A program made the position numbers and the translations under genes. From Phoebastria nigripes (Eukaryota > Chordata > Aves > Procellariiformes > Diomedeidae): a stretch of 64,000 nt of DNA. The notes beneath the pieces are model-generated. The model was not told the origin of the DNA, did not search any database, and saw only the letters and a program-made list of their open reading frames with translations. Location: contig JAYKAV010000666.1 in the NCBI GenBank assembly GCA_035582835.1, positions 1,003,784-1,067,783 of the forward strand. The letters are read 5' to 3'. Below are positions 63,820 through 64,000 of the stretch, piece after piece; position 1 is the stretch's first letter; each line of letters opens with the position of its first letter.

Positions 63820-64000
63820 AGCGAGCGCTCCCGCACCTTCCTGTCCTTGGGGAAGAGCGGCTGCGGAGACTCCCAGCGCCGGGAGCGGGGAGAAGGCGCA
63901 GAGGCAGGGCCGCGCCGACCGGTGCGCCTTGCGGGTCGGATCCTGTGGCTCTGCAGCCCGAGCCGAGGCGGAGGGGACGGGTGTGGGGCGGGGGTGGCGG
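63820..64000. promoter_or_regulatory. CpG-rich block F, cut by the window end
   Basis: The last 180 bases are GC-rich with CpGs and end in a G-rich stretch (GGGGCGGGGGTGGCGG). The block may continue toward WT1 exons 3-1 or the main WT1 promoter island. Confidence 0.4.

Noticed and set aside
58270..63836. Many open frames of 90-226 codons in intron 3
   Set aside because: Same GC effect. None shows WT1 exon 1-3 wording or any other known family; the repeated LGTPRQPG comes from the minisatellite.

Overview
The window is vertebrate nuclear DNA, most probably from a bird. It carries the 3' part of one recognisable gene, WT1 (the Wilms tumour 1 zinc-finger transcription factor), on the minus strand. 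Six coding exons could be placed to the base from translation and splice sites. They correspond to human exons 4, 6, 7, 8, 9 and 10: 57957-57880, 48386-48284, 46901-46751, 39263-39174, 37483-37391 and 33970-33849. Reading phases join correctly at each junction and exon lengths match the human gene, except that exon 6 is six bases longer and mammalian exon 5 is not found. The paired splice donors that give the -KTS and +KTS isoforms are intact. Exons 1-3 and the start codon were not found and should lie beyond position 64000.

The bird assignment rests on CR1 LINE remnants (one with the CATAGAAT-type 3' end typical of avian CR1), very few other young repeats, absence of exon 5, and bird-like residues in exon 6. 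Another sauropsid cannot be excluded. About thirty isolated ambiguous bases lie between 4896 and 54527, so this is a draft consensus.

Layout. Positions 1 to about 32550 are AT-rich DNA downstream of WT1 in which I see no gene. They hold a CR1 3' end, several very old L2/MIR-like fragments and one isolated GC-rich block near 11.3-11.6 kb. About 32550-33848 is the probable WT1 3' UTR. Positions 33849-57957 hold the six exons and five introns, with an old CR1 copy in intron 7 and a roughly 70-bp duplicated segment in intron 8. From about 56.9 kb to the window end, the exon 4 surroundings and the visible part of intron 3 change to a series of six CpG-rich blocks separated by AT-rich spacers. The spacers contain palindromic transcription-factor-like sites, and one block contains a 24-bp minisatellite.

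The long open frames in the CpG-rich blocks occur in several frames on both strands and look like a by-product of high GC. I found no bacterial-type system, CRISPR array, tRNA or rRNA. The points most worth checking are the intronic CpG-block cluster (possible internal or antisense promoters), the intron 8 duplication, the A8 run in the ZF4 exon, and the GC-rich block at 11.3 kb.
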